Shown here: piece after piece, positions 1-8,817 of the stretch
How the letters are laid out: the number at the start of each line of letters is the position of its first letter
Numbering within the stretch: the first letter of the stretch is position 1
From: CAYQMF01 sp964418595
GTDB taxonomy: Bacteria; Planctomycetota; UBA1135; UBA2386
DNA: 48,683 nucleotides
Direction of reading: 5' to 3'
NCBI GenBank assembly: GCA_964418595.1
Contig: CAYQMF010000040.1
Location: 1-48,683, forward strand
The notes under the pieces: generated by a model
What the model was told of the DNA's origin: nothing
The model's input: the letters and a program-made list of their open reading frames with translations, nothing else
Databases searched by the model: none
Position numbers and translations under genes: made by a program

Positions 1-756
1 AGGCGCCGGCGCGATCTCGATGACCTTCTGGTGGCGTCGCTGCACGGAGCAGTCGCGCTCGTGCAGGTGCGCGATGTTGCCCTCCGCGTCGCCGAGGATC
101 TGCACCTCGATGTGGCGCACGCGCGGCAGGAACTTCTCGAGGAAGACGAAGCCGCTGCCGAAGGCGGCCTTCGCCTCGCGGCTCGCCGCCGTGATCGCTT
201 CGTCGAGTTCGGCCTCGTTGGTCACCATGCGCATGCCGCGCCCGCCGCCGCCGTGTGCGGCCTTCACGATCGAGGGGCCGTGGGTGTGGAAGAAGGCGCG
301 CGCCCGCTCGGCACCCTCGGGATTCGCGATGTCGACGTCGAGGCCCGGCACGGTGCGTACGCCCACCTTCGCCGCCAACGCGCGCGCCTTCACCTTGTCG
401 CCGAGCGCGTGCATCGTCTCCGGCCGCGGCCCGATGAAGGTGATCCCCGCGCGCTCGCACGCGCTCGCGAACTCCGGGTTCTCCGACAGGAACCCGTAGC
501 CCGGATGGATCGCGTCGACGCGCGCCTGCAGCGCCACGGCCAGGATCTCGTCGATGCCGAGGTAGGCGCCGATCGGCGTCTTGTCCTGGCCCACGAGGTA
601 CGACTCGTCGGCCTTGTAGCGGTGCTGGTGGGTGCGGTCCTCCTCGCTGAAGATCGCGACCGTGCGGATCCCGAGTTCGGAGCAGGCGCGGAACACGCGG
701 ATGGCGATCTCGCCGCGGTTGGCGCAGAGGACCTTGCGGAAACGCTGGACTTCCAT
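1..756 (-). CDS. pyc: Pyruvate carboxylase, N-terminal part (cut by window edge)
   Basis: Carboxylates pyruvate to oxaloacetate using ATP, bicarbonate and biotin, feeding the TCA cycle and gluconeogenesis in the cytosol. Only the first 252 residues of the biotin carboxylase domain are present, and the frame stays open to base 1. The N-terminus has the nucleotide-fold motif VLCANRGEIAIRVFRA, then HRYKADESYLVG, HPGYGFLSENPEF, the glycine-rich ATP-grasp loop KAAHGGGGRGMRM and HIEVQILGD. The HRYKADE stretch is typical of pyruvate carboxylase rather than of acetyl-CoA carboxylase AccC, so Pyc is preferred; a propionyl/acetyl-CoA carboxylase alpha subunit is the alternative. The start is the ATG at 756, just ahead of the conserved RKVLCANRG. 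It lies 68 bp downstream of the next minus-strand gene and may be co-transcribed with it. Confidence 0.88.
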   Translation of the reverse strand, partial: MEVQRFRKVLCANRGEIAIRVFRACSELGIRTVAIFSEEDRTHQHRYKADESYLVGQDKTPIGAYLGIDEILAVALQARVDAIHPGYGFLSENPEFASACERAGITFIGPRPETMHALGDKVKARALAAKVGVRTVPGLDVDIANPEGAERARAFFHTHGPSIVKAAHGGGGRGMRMVTNEAELDEAITAASREAKAAFGSGFVFLEKFLPRVRHIEVQILGDAEGNIAHLHERDCSVQRRHQKVIEIAPAP

Positions 757-824
757 GGGAGCTGGGCTCCTCCTGTTATCGGCGTGCCGGGCCGCGTGGC
801 CAGCAGTTCTCCGAGACCCGGCGC

Positions 825-3281
825 CTAGCGCGCTTCGATGGGGCCGTAATCAGTCGTGTACGTGCCCGGCGCCAGTGTCGTGGTGAGGTTGCCGTCGCCG
901 TCGGTCGTCACCCGGTGCGGGAGCGGGACGCCGTCGTGGGAGACGGTGACGGCGGTACGCACGAGCGGTGCGCCGGTCTTGGTGAGGAGCCGGACCTTCA
1001 CCGGTACCGCCTCCGTGCGGAGCGACAGGTCGAGGTCGCGCACGTACGTCAGGTCGATGGCCGGGCCACAGAGCAACGGGTACCGCTCGAGTTCGCGTTC
1101 CTTGGAGTGGGGGGTCCGTGGCTTGGTCTGCACCGCGACCGGCCGCCAACGGCCCTTTGGCAGGATGGCGGTGTAGCTGCCGCCTCCGGGGCGCGCTTCG
1201 ATCGACCAAGGCACGCCGTCATCGGCCTCCGACATGTGCTGGAAGACCAGATCGCCATGGAACGGCGCGCCTCCCACGAACACGCGGCTGCGCACCGTCG
1301 CGTGCAGCAGCTCGCCGGCGTCGATCGTCACCTGCCGGCGTTCTCCGTTGGCGAGGCGGGGCACGCGGGCGAGCACGCTCGTGACGCGCTGGGCACGCCG
1401 GCTGCCGAGCTGGTTCCAGCTCGCCTCCAGGCGCCAATCCCCGTCGGGGATGGCGCGGAGCGAGAACCTGCCGTCCTTGCCGAGCCTGGCGTCGCGCGGG
1501 TTCCCTTCGAGGCCTTCGGCGACGAGGCGAAGGGCGAACGACACCTGCTTGCCGAACGTGTCCACCTGGGTCGCAACCGCGGCCGGCAGGAGCTGACCAT
1601 CGAGGGCGGCCCCGGCGCGGAGCTGCACTTCGAGGGGAGTGCTCGACCAGCCCAGCGTGATCGGCACGACCAGCGGCGCGTAGTCGAAGTGCTTCACGCG
1701 GAGGAAGAAGGCCGAGTCCGGGTGACCGCGCAGGTTGGCCGCGCCACCCGGATTGGTGAGCGCATGGCCCATGCGCAGGGCGATGTCGCCCGCGTTGCGC
1801 CAGAGATCGAGCACGCTGCGCGCCGGCGTGTCGGCGCGCACCGGCCCGCGCAGCGGCACGAGGAGTTCGACGCTGGCGTTGTCCACCGGCTTGCCATCGA
1901 CGCCCCGCACGAGCAGGTCGCGGTGGGCGAGCGGGCCGAGCGTGACCTGGCAGGAGACCGGCCCGCCGGTGGCCTGGATCTCGAGCAGCTCCGCCTGCGC
2001 GAGGTCGGCGCGGTCGGGCTCGACCATCACCAGGTGCTTGCCGGTCGGGACGCCGTACGCGTGTGCGATGCCGCCAGGATGCCAGCCGTGGCTCCGGCTG
2101 CGCAGCTCCTCGATGTCGGCGCAGTCGCGTGTGAAGATGCGGACGGCGAAGTGCTCCACCGGTTCGCCGCGCTCGTCGACGACGCGCACGGTGACGGGCG
2201 CCCCGCGCGTGACGATCACGTCGGCGTCGGTGCTACCCCACTTGAAGGCGCGGCGCGATTCGGTGTCTTCGCAGTGCGGGGCGCTGACTCGCAACCGGGT
2301 GTCCGGCGGCGAGTCACGCTCGGTGCCCGTGAGGACGAAGCCGCCGTCGCGCCCGGTGACCGCCGAGAACTTCCACGTCTTGCCTTCGTCGCCGCTGCCC
2401 AGCACGCTCGCGCCGACCACGGGCTTCTGGTACTGGTCGGTGACCTTGCCGGCGATCGTCGCCTTCTTGCTGCCTGGCGCAGCCGTGACGTCGAGCACAG
2501 CCGCGCGTTGGCCTTCCTCGATCACGAGGCGGCCGGGCGTCACCTTGCCTCGCCCGGCGACGTGCACCCGCCACTCGCCGGGCCAGATCGGGTCGCTGAA
2601 CTGCAGGCCGCCGCCCGCGGTGCTGCGCGCCGCCACCACGCGCAGCGGGTGCACGGGCCGGCGGAACGGCGTCGTCGGATCGTGGCGCAGCTCGACGAGG
2701 ACATCGCCGAGGGCGAGGCCGTCCTCGCCGCGGATCGTGCCGGTGACGGCTGCGCCGTCGCGGAGAACCACGTCGCCGAGGTCGACGACGCGACCGGCGT
2801 CGATCCCCGCCGACTCGGTGACGACGCTCGCCAGTGCCGGGGCGCGGATCGTCAAGGCGAACGCCACGCGCGGTGGAACCCCGATGTCGAACACACCCTC
2901 GCGGTCCGTGGGCCGGGCTTCGACCGGCAGCGTGCCCGCGCGGACCGTGCGCAGCTCGACGGTGGCGTTCACGCCGCGACCCTGCCGGTCGAGTACGCGA
3001 CCCAGGAGGCGCGGATCGCTGGCATCGCGCGGCGGGAGCACGACGCGCGCGGGCTCCTGAGGCTCGACGTCGGGCGTGGCGGCCGTCGGCGCCAGGCGGG
3101 GGGCATCGCTGGTGAGCGTCTCACCCGCCGCGCGAACCTCGCCCGCGATCGGAGCGGCTGCCGCGGGTTCGATCGAGGCATCGCCGACCGGCGCGCGCAG
3201 CGCGAACCAGACCCCGAGCGCCGCGAGCCCGACGAGGAGCGTCACCAGCAGGAACGTCGGCGGCAGCGGGCGCTGGGACAT
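825..3281 (-). CDS. Membrane-anchored protein with carboxypeptidase-regulatory-like beta domains
   Basis: A large extracytoplasmic protein (818 aa) with no enzymatic motif that I recognise. An N-terminal hydrophobic segment (about residues 8-28, PTFLLVTLLVGLAALGVWFAL) would export or anchor it. The rest is beta-rich with repeated carboxypeptidase-regulatory-like (CarboxypepD_reg) modules. Examples are GRVLDRQGRGVNATVELRT near residue 95, IAGKVTDQYQKPVVGASVLG near 280, and a C-terminal module ending TTDGDGNLTTTLAPGTYTT. Such modules act as structural or adhesive beta-sandwiches at cell surfaces, so a structural role is inferred. I chose the ATG at 3281; an in-frame TTG at 3305 would add eight residues. 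It lies between murJ (upstream) and pyc (downstream) on the same strand, but no functional link is evident. Confidence 0.75.
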   Translation of the reverse strand: MSQRPLPPTFLLVTLLVGLAALGVWFALRAPVGDASIEPAAAAPIAGEVRAAGETLTSDAPRLAPTAATPDVEPQEPARVVLPPRDASDPRLLGRVLDRQGRGVNATVELRTVRAGTLPVEARPTDREGVFDIGVPPRVAFALTIRAPALASVVTESAGIDAGRVVDLGDVVLRDGAAVTGTIRGEDGLALGDVLVELRHDPTTPFRRPVHPLRVVAARSTAGGGLQFSDPIWPGEWRVHVAGRGKVTPGRLVIEEGQRAAVLDVTAAPGSKKATIAGKVTDQYQKPVVGASVLGSGDEGKTWKFSAVTGRDGGFVLTGTERDSPPDTRLRVSAPHCEDTESRRAFKWGSTDADVIVTRGAPVTVRVVDERGEPVEHFAVRIFTRDCADIEELRSRSHGWHPGGIAHAYGVPTGKHLVMVEPDRADLAQAELLEIQATGGPVSCQVTLGPLAHRDLLVRGVDGKPVDNASVELLVPLRGPVRADTPARSVLDLWRNAGDIALRMGHALTNPGGAANLRGHPDSAFFLRVKHFDYAPLVVPITLGWSSTPLEVQLRAGAALDGQLLPAAVATQVDTFGKQVSFALRLVAEGLEGNPRDARLGKDGRFSLRAIPDGDWRLEASWNQLGSRRAQRVTSVLARVPRLANGERRQVTIDAGELLHATVRSRVFVGGAPFHGDLVFQHMSEADDGVPWSIEARPGGGSYTAILPKGRWRPVAVQTKPRTPHSKERELERYPLLCGPAIDLTYVRDLDLSLRTEAVPVKVRLLTKTGAPLVRTAVTVSHDGVPLPHRVTTDGDGNLTTTLAPGTYTTDYGPIEAR

Positions 3282-3357
3282 CGGGGCTGGCAGACGGCTC
3301 GGCAAGAGGAGAACTCCGACCGGCGGGCGCCGGTGGATCGACGGGCACAGTACCGGC

Positions 3358-4971
3358 TCAGCGTCTCGCGCGCGCGAACCGGCGGCGCACGATGTCGGCG
3401 AGTTCGCGACCGCCCACCGCGAAGTGCAGCAGCACGAAAGCGGCGATGCCCGCGCCGACCGGCCACGCCAGATGCAGGAACGCGCGCTGGGTCCGACCGG
3501 TGGCCACGAACGTGTCCCGCGCGAGCCACACGACCCCGAACATGCCTGCCGTGGCCAGCAGGGTGCGCACGAGCGGAACGAAGGATGCGTCGCCCGCGGG
3601 CAGGCGCATCGTCAGCTTGCGCCGGAGCCAGGCCGCGTTGCCGACGCTGGCGAGGCTGGTCGCGAGGGTCAGGCCCTCCGTGCCCATGCCGAGGCCCAGG
3701 ACGAACACGAGGTTGAGGCTCACGTTGACGACGAGCAGCGCGGCGGCGGCGAGCGCGGGAGACCGCGTGTCACCGAGCGCGTACAGCGCGCGCGCGTACA
3801 ACTGCGCCGTGCTGAGGAACGGCAGGCCGGCCACCAGCATGGTGAGCGTCAAGGCCGTCACCTCGGCGTCGGCCTGCGTGTACTCCCCGTGCACGAACGC
3901 GATCGACACGAGGTCGCCGCCCACCGCGATGATCCCGGCCGTCGCCGGCACGGCGAGCAGGATGGTGCCGCGGACTGCGAGGTCGATCTTGCGGCGCAGG
4001 CCGGCGAGGTCGCCTTCGTCGGCGAGGCGGGACAACGACGGGAAGACCGCGGTGGCGACCGCGAGCGCGGTGAGCGCATGCGGGAACAGCAGCAGCCGGT
4101 TGGCGAGGTAGATGTGCGTGTTGCTGCCCGCGCCTACCAGGTACTCGGCGAGCGCCTGATCGACGAGCACGTTGACCTGGGTGAGCGACAGCCCCAGCAC
4201 CGTCGGCGTCATCGCCACGAACACGGCGGCGGCGGCGTCGCCGCGCCGCGGCAGGCGCGGCCGAGCGAGGAAGCCTTGGCGCCAGAGCGGCACGACCGAC
4301 AGCAGGAGCTGTGCGACACCGCCGACCAGGAGCACGCCGGAGATCACCAGCGTCGCTTCCCGCGCGTGGAGGTCGAGGGCGCCGATGCCGATCAGCCCGC
4401 CGATCCAGATCAGGTTGAGCATCGCTGGCGCCACCGCGGGCAGACCGAAGCTGCCGAGCACGTTCTGGGCACCGGCGTAGGCAGCGGTGAGACAGATCGG
4501 GATGCAGTACGGGAACAGGACGAGCAGCAGGTCCAGGAGCAGCCGGCCGCGATCGTGCGCGCTTGCGCCGTCGCCCGCCGTGAACCCGAGCCACCCCGGC
4601 GGCACGACCAGGCAGCCGAGCGCCACGACGAGCGCGAGCGCGCTCAGGCCCGCAAGCAGGCCACCGACGACGCCGGCCAGGAGGTCGCGGGCGCGGGCGG
4701 GGTCCTCGGCCTGGGTCCGCGCCAGCGCGGGAATCAACGACGCGGACAGCGCGCCCTCGCCGAACAACCGCCGCAGGAGATTGGGCACCATCCACGCCAG
4801 CGTGAAGATGCCCATCACCCAACTGGCGCCGAACAGGTGGGTCATCATCCCATCGCGCACGAGGCCGAGGATCCGGGAGGCCAGGGTTGCGAGCGAGATC
4901 GCCGAGGCGGCGCGCACTGTCCCGCCGCCCGTGCGTGGGGGGGCTGGGCTCTGGTCCTCGGTCGCAGGCAT
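3358..4971 (-). CDS. murJ: Lipid II flippase MurJ (MviN family)
   Basis: Inner-membrane flippase that moves lipid II across the cytoplasmic membrane for peptidoglycan synthesis. The 537 residues are almost entirely hydrophobic helices, consistent with the 14-TM MOP/MviN fold. The N-terminus after a short polar leader carries family signatures: SLATLASRILGLVRDGMMTHLFG (residues about 28-50), then a TLAWMVPNLLRRLFGEGALSASLIP stretch typical of MurJ. A central PYCIPICLTAAYAGAQNVLG and a later ALYALGDTRSPALAA also match the family. The start at ATG 4971 was chosen because the same frame upstream runs without support into the divergent peptidase gene; the intergenic space to that gene is 180 bp. 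This is a housekeeping gene supporting a peptidoglycan-containing envelope. Confidence 0.9.
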   Translation of the reverse strand: MPATEDQSPAPPRTGGGTVRAASAISLATLASRILGLVRDGMMTHLFGASWVMGIFTLAWMVPNLLRRLFGEGALSASLIPALARTQAEDPARARDLLAGVVGGLLAGLSALALVVALGCLVVPPGWLGFTAGDGASAHDRGRLLLDLLLVLFPYCIPICLTAAYAGAQNVLGSFGLPAVAPAMLNLIWIGGLIGIGALDLHAREATLVISGVLLVGGVAQLLLSVVPLWRQGFLARPRLPRRGDAAAAVFVAMTPTVLGLSLTQVNVLVDQALAEYLVGAGSNTHIYLANRLLLFPHALTALAVATAVFPSLSRLADEGDLAGLRRKIDLAVRGTILLAVPATAGIIAVGGDLVSIAFVHGEYTQADAEVTALTLTMLVAGLPFLSTAQLYARALYALGDTRSPALAAAALLVVNVSLNLVFVLGLGMGTEGLTLATSLASVGNAAWLRRKLTMRLPAGDASFVPLVRTLLATAGMFGVVWLARDTFVATGRTQRAFLHLAWPVGAGIAAFVLLHFAVGGRELADIVRRRFARARR

Positions 4972-5151
4972 GGGGGCGGGCGGCGCCACCGCCTGGCGCG
5001 CGGCCGGATTCTCCGCTGGCGTCGGGGGAAGCCAAGCGGCCGCACCGCAAATGCGCGGTGACCCGGCGGGCGCGGGTACGAAGTTGGGGCTCCGTTCGCG
5101 CACGGGTTGCGTAGCCTGTTGCCGGTCTCTGCCCCGCCTGGAATCCCAACC

Positions 5152-6987
5152 ATGCTCGCCGCTCTCCTCGCGTTCTCCTTCGTGTGCCAGGGGCCTGCTC
5201 CCTCGGCCACCGACCCCGCCCAGGACCCGGGCACGTCCTACCACTTCCGCGTACCAGCGTTGGTCGCGCCGGGTGTCCGCCTCGCGCTCGAGCGACGTTT
5301 CGACTGCGGCTGCGCTGGTGCCGCGCACAGCGGACCGATCGACGTGTACGTCCAGCCCGAGGAACGCGATGCGTTCCTGCGCCTCGCGCCCGTGGGCACC
5401 GTCCTCGTCGCGCGCGGCCGACCGTTCCGCGACATCGAGCGCGAGTCGATCGGGCCACTCGGCACGCCGGACCCGGGATACTTCACGGTCGCCGAGATCG
5501 AGGCCGAGATGGCGACCCTCGTCGCGGCCTATCCGGGGCTGGCCAGGATCGTCGACTTGAGCGCGCTGCCCGGCGGCGCGGTGACCCACGAAGGACGCTC
5601 CATCAAGGCGTTGAAGGTGAGCGACAACGTCGCCAGCGATGAGGCCGAGCCCGGCATCATCCTGGCCGCCCAGCATCACGCGCGGGAGCTGAACTCGCCG
5701 TACATGGTGATCGGCGCCATGCAACGCATCCTGCAGCTCTACACCAGCGATCCCGCCATCCGCCAGGTCGTCGACGACAACGAGCTGTACTTCGTGCCCT
5801 GCGTCAATCCCGACGGCACCGAGTACGTGTGGAACGTCGACAACAACTGGCGCAAGAACCGTCGCCCCAACGGCGGCACGAGCTACGGCGTCGACAACAA
5901 CCGCAACTACCCGTTCATGTGGAGCTCGGCGTGTGGCGGGTCCACGAGCACGACCAGCGACACCTACCGCGGTCCGTCGGCGGCAAGCGAGCCGGAGACC
6001 CGGACGATGATGGCGCTGCACGCGATGCTGCGCCCGATGCTCTACCTCGACTTCCACAGCTCCGGCCGTCAGGTGCTGATCACCTACAACAGTTGCGCGA
6101 CGATCAGCACGACGGTGCGGTCGTTCATCGACCGCTACGTGGCAGCGTTGGCGACGCCGATGGCGTTCACGTCGCGCTTCCCCTCGGCGTCGGGCGAGGC
6201 GCCGGAGTGGCACTGGGCCGAGTCCGGCACGCTGAGCTTCCTCACCGAGATCATGACGTCGTTCCAGCCCGCGTTCAGCACTGTGGTGACGGAGGAGCAG
6301 ACGCGGGTGTGGCCGGGCGTGCGCGCCGCGCTCACGATCTGGCGGCCGGCGCTGCGTGGCCGGGTCCGCTCGATCTTCGCGGAGCAGCCGCTCGCGGCGA
6401 CGATCACCTACACGCCGAACCAGTTCAGCCACGCCGAGGCCCTCGGCAGTCGGGCGCGCGATGGCCTCTACCACGCCTGGCTGCCGTTGGGCACCCACCA
6501 GGTCACGTTCAGCGCGCCTGGGTACCAGCCCTTCACCACCACGGTGAACGTGACCGCCTACGACCAGGCGCAGACCCTCGATGTCTGCCTGATCCCGACG
6601 TGGTCGACGGCGACCCTCACCAAGAGCGGCACCGACCGGATCGGCACGTTGACGTCGCTCACCTACACGAGTGCCGGTGACGCGGGCGATGGCTACCTGG
6701 TGGGCATCGCACTGGGCACGACCCCGGGGCTGCCGGTGGGCTGCGGCCGTACGGTTCCGCTGAACGGCGACCCGCTGCTGGTGGCGAGCCTGCAGGCCGG
6801 TTCGCCGATCGTCAACGGCATCGGCGTCCTGCCCGGCGCCGCGCAGATCACCGCGCAGCTCTTCATCCCGCCGATCCAGGCCCTGGTCGGGATCACGGTG
6901 CACGCCGGCGGCATCACCACCGCCGACGGCTATCCGTTCTCGGTGAAGAAGTTCAGCGCGTCGGTGCCGATCACGTTCCAGCAGTGA
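5152..6987 (+). CDS. Secreted M14 zinc carboxypeptidase with C-terminal beta domain (1)
   Basis: An exported metallocarboxypeptidase (611 aa) expected to remove C-terminal residues from peptides. A short signal peptide (MLAALLAFSFVCQGPAP) precedes a propeptide-like region. The catalytic domain has the HxxE zinc motif in QHHARELNS (His176, Glu179), FVPCVNPDGTEY, WRKNRRPN and NNRNYPFMW. The third zinc ligand His lies in YLDFHSSGRQ, and the catalytic Glu lies in LSFLTEIMTS. After the peptidase comes a small beta module (about residues 395-480), then a C-terminal domain of about 115 residues starting near RIGTLTSLTYTS. That domain resembles the ends of other secreted proteins in this window. I chose the ATG at 5152 over an upstream in-frame GTG at 5107 because it gives a clean signal peptide. 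It shares 4 bp with the next gene. Confidence 0.88.
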   Translation: MLAALLAFSFVCQGPAPSATDPAQDPGTSYHFRVPALVAPGVRLALERRFDCGCAGAAHSGPIDVYVQPEERDAFLRLAPVGTVLVARGRPFRDIERESIGPLGTPDPGYFTVAEIEAEMATLVAAYPGLARIVDLSALPGGAVTHEGRSIKALKVSDNVASDEAEPGIILAAQHHARELNSPYMVIGAMQRILQLYTSDPAIRQVVDDNELYFVPCVNPDGTEYVWNVDNNWRKNRRPNGGTSYGVDNNRNYPFMWSSACGGSTSTTSDTYRGPSAASEPETRTMMALHAMLRPMLYLDFHSSGRQVLITYNSCATISTTVRSFIDRYVAALATPMAFTSRFPSASGEAPEWHWAESGTLSFLTEIMTSFQPAFSTVVTEEQTRVWPGVRAALTIWRPALRGRVRSIFAEQPLAATITYTPNQFSHAEALGSRARDGLYHAWLPLGTHQVTFSAPGYQPFTTTVNVTAYDQAQTLDVCLIPTWSTATLTKSGTDRIGTLTSLTYTSAGDAGDGYLVGIALGTTPGLPVGCGRTVPLNGDPLLVASLQAGSPIVNGIGVLPGAAQITAQLFIPPIQALVGITVHAGGITTADGYPFSVKKFSASVPITFQQ

Positions 6988-7646
6988 CCGCGCCGCGGCG
7001 CGTCTTCGTCGGCGACATCCAGGGCTGCCGCGCGCAGCTCGAGGAGCTGTTGCGCGCGGTCGACTTCACGCGCGGGCGTGACGTGCTCCACCCGGTCGGC
7101 GACCTCGTCAACAAGGGGCCGGATTCGCCGGGCACGCTGCGGCTGCTGCGCGAGATCGGCGCCCAGGCGGTGCAGGGCAACCACGATCGGATCTGGCTCG
7201 AATGCCATGCCGACGCCGACCCCGAGCTGCGCCGGTGGCTCGCGGCGCAGCCGATCGTGCGCGATCTCGGCGACATCCTGATGGTGCACGCCGGCGTGCA
7301 TCCCGCTTGGGACGTCGACACGCTGGCGACGCGCGCGCTCACGGAGGCCGAGATCGAGTTCGCGACCACCGTGCGCTACTGCGCGACGGATGGGGCCGCA
7401 CCGCCGTTCGACTGGCCGCCGCCGGGACCACCGTTCGCACCCTGGGACTCGTTCTACCGGGGACGAAAGACCATCGTCTTCGGTCACTGGGCGCGGCGTG
7501 GGCTGGTGCGCGGCGAACGCGCCGTCGGTCTCGACACCGGCTGCGTGTACGGCGGCAGTCTCACGGCGTGGATCGCCGAGACCGATCAGATCGTGCAGGT
7601 CCCCGGGCTGCCGGACGGCCCGCGATCACGGCGCCGCGCGCAGTAG
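6984..7646 (+). CDS. ApaH/PrpE-like metallophosphoesterase
   Basis: A calcineurin-like phosphoesterase (220 aa). The metal-binding motifs appear in the standard order: VFVGDIQGC (residues 7-15, GDxxG form), GDLVNKGPDS and GNHDRIW, followed by MVHAGVHP and FGHWARRG. The spacing and the words DIQGC, GDLVNKGPDS and GNHD are those of ApaH, which symmetrically hydrolyses Ap4A to ADP, and of related PPP-type phosphatases. At 220 aa it is shorter than E. coli ApaH (about 280 aa), so I call it ApaH-like and do not assign a substrate. The GTG start overlaps the TGA of the preceding peptidase gene (GTGA), implying translational coupling. Its 3' end overlaps the convergent gene by 21 bp. Confidence 0.82.
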   Translation: MTAPRRVFVGDIQGCRAQLEELLRAVDFTRGRDVLHPVGDLVNKGPDSPGTLRLLREIGAQAVQGNHDRIWLECHADADPELRRWLAAQPIVRDLGDILMVHAGVHPAWDVDTLATRALTEAEIEFATTVRYCATDGAAPPFDWPPPGPPFAPWDSFYRGRKTIVFGHWARRGLVRGERAVGLDTGCVYGGSLTAWIAETDQIVQVPGLPDGPRSRRRAQ

Positions 7647-8615
7647 CCCGTGTTCGAGCAGGACCTCGCGCACGATCGGCTGCAGGCGTGCGGCGAGCGT
7701 GGCGTTGGCGTAGCCCACCCACGCGACGTCACCCTCGAGCTGCAGCGGCGGCGCGAGCGGGGTGCCGCCGGGCGCCGTGAGCACGCAACCCGCTGCCTCC
7801 GCCACGAGCGCGGTGCAGAGGTCGTAGGGATGAGAGCAGAGCGCGGCCGCATGGCCCAGCGCGCGATGGGCGAGGGGGCGGATGTCGAGCGCGAAGCGGT
7901 CGCGCCCCAGCGCCAGCTCCGCGAGCTGGCCGCCGGAACTCAGGTACTGGTCGACGTACAGCTCGGCCTGCCACGGCGCGTCGTGGCGGAGGTGGCGGGT
8001 GTAGATCGCGTCCTCGACGCGGGCGATCAGCTCCTTCGTGCCGAGGAAGAAGTTGCTCGAAGCCACGAAGCCGAAGCGCAGGTCGTCGGCGCGGGAAGGC
8101 TGCACCCGGATTGCGGTGCCCGCGCCGGTGGCCAGCGTGATCCGGTCGCCCTGCGTCGGTGTGCCGCGCGTCGCCCAAAGGCGCGTGACGGTGTCCTGCC
8201 ACGTGGTCGGCAGTTCGGTCATCGTCGCTGCCACCACGTCGGCGAGGGATGTGGCCTCGCCGCGTTCCGGCGCGAGCGCCGCGAGGCTCCACGCGCTGCG
8301 CTTGTCGTGCATGAGAGGCCGGGTGCCGTCGATGGGATCGACGATGAGCCGCCACCGCGGGGCGCCGCGCCCGAACTCGACTCCGGCGGCGGGGAGGCCT
8401 TCGGCGATCAGCAGGATCGGCTCGTCCCTGCCCCAGTGCTCGCACTGTGTGAGCAGGATCTCCTCCGCGTGCACGTCGATGGCGAAGATCGTGTCGCCCT
8501 CACCGGTGCGGGCGACGCGACTGAGTTCGTCGCGGCCGTGGCGGTGTTGCGCGGTGCGCACGGCGAGCAGGATCTCGCGCTGGAGCGCGAGCAGGCGATC
8601 GACGGGAGAAGGCAC
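7626..8615 (-). CDS. Inositol monophosphatase-family (FIG superfamily) phosphatase
   Basis: A lithium-sensitive-type phosphatase fold of 329 aa. The metal-binding motif IVDPIDGTRP (DPIDGT at residues 93-98) is intact, a preceding acidic residue lies in LLIAEG (Glu72), and the protein ends in a region resembling the second metal site. The extended form DPIDGTRPLMHDKRSAW and the longer length suggest a family branch distinct from classical inositol monophosphatase. Substrates could be inositol phosphates, fructose-1,6-bisphosphate or 3'-phosphoadenylate, and I cannot choose. I used the GTG at 8615. The frame stays open to 8702, but that would put the start inside the tRNA gene on the other strand. 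Convergent overlap of 21 bp with the ApaH-like gene. Confidence 0.8.
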   Translation of the reverse strand: MPSPVDRLLALQREILLAVRTAQHRHGRDELSRVARTGEGDTIFAIDVHAEEILLTQCEHWGRDEPILLIAEGLPAAGVEFGRGAPRWRLIVDPIDGTRPLMHDKRSAWSLAALAPERGEATSLADVVAATMTELPTTWQDTVTRLWATRGTPTQGDRITLATGAGTAIRVQPSRADDLRFGFVASSNFFLGTKELIARVEDAIYTRHLRHDAPWQAELYVDQYLSSGGQLAELALGRDRFALDIRPLAHRALGHAAALCSHPYDLCTALVAEAAGCVLTAPGGTPLAPPLQLEGDVAWVGYANATLAARLQPIVREVLLEHGLLRAAP

Positions 8616-8694
8616 GGCGAGGACGTTAGCGTCGGACCGCGGCGGCGCCGCGTTTTGTGTGCCGGTGGGTCGGTGGGCGCGTAGCCTTCTCCGC

Positions 8695-8771
8695 GGGCCC
8701 ATAGCTCAATTGGTCAGAGCAGCTGGCTCATACCCGGTTGGTTGCAGGTTCGAGTCCTGCTGGGCCTACCA
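8695..8771 (+). tRNA. tRNA with CAU anticodon (elongator Met or Ile2)
   Basis: A 77-nt cloverleaf with encoded CCA. The acceptor is GGGCCCA/TGGGCCT with a terminal G-U pair. The D arm is GCTC/GAGC, the anticodon stem GCTGG/CCGGT with loop CTCATAC, and the T arm GCAGG-TTCGAGT-CCTGC. The anticodon CAT is at 8729-8731. The anticodon stem lacks the three G-C pairs of initiator tRNA, so this is either elongator tRNA-Met or the tRNA-Ile that is lysidine-modified to read AUA; sequence alone does not decide here. Loop position 38 is C rather than the usual A. The gene stands alone between two minus-strand protein genes. Confidence 0.93.
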
Positions 8772-8777
8772 CTCGAT

Positions 8778-8808
8778 CGCGGTGTCCCGAGAGCGCGGTG
8801 TCCCGAGA
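8778..8808. repeat. 15-bp direct repeat after the tRNA
   Basis: Two identical copies of CGCGGTGTCCCGAGA at 8778-8792 and 8794-8808, separated by one base, immediately 3' of the tRNA CCA end. They could be a small slippage duplication within the tRNA trailer. No function is visible. Confidence 0.7.
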
Positions 8809-8817
8809 ACGGCGGGA

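Noticed and set aside
915..3716. Very long plus-strand open frame opposite the beta-domain protein
   Set aside because: Antisense shadow of the GC-rich minus-strand gene: Arg/His/Ala-rich low-complexity translation, no domain, and it crosses two gene ends.
3358..6903. A 1,181-codon minus-strand frame suggesting a giant MurJ fusion
   Set aside because: Everything upstream of 4971 is antisense to the M14 peptidase and has shadow composition; only the MurJ part is real.
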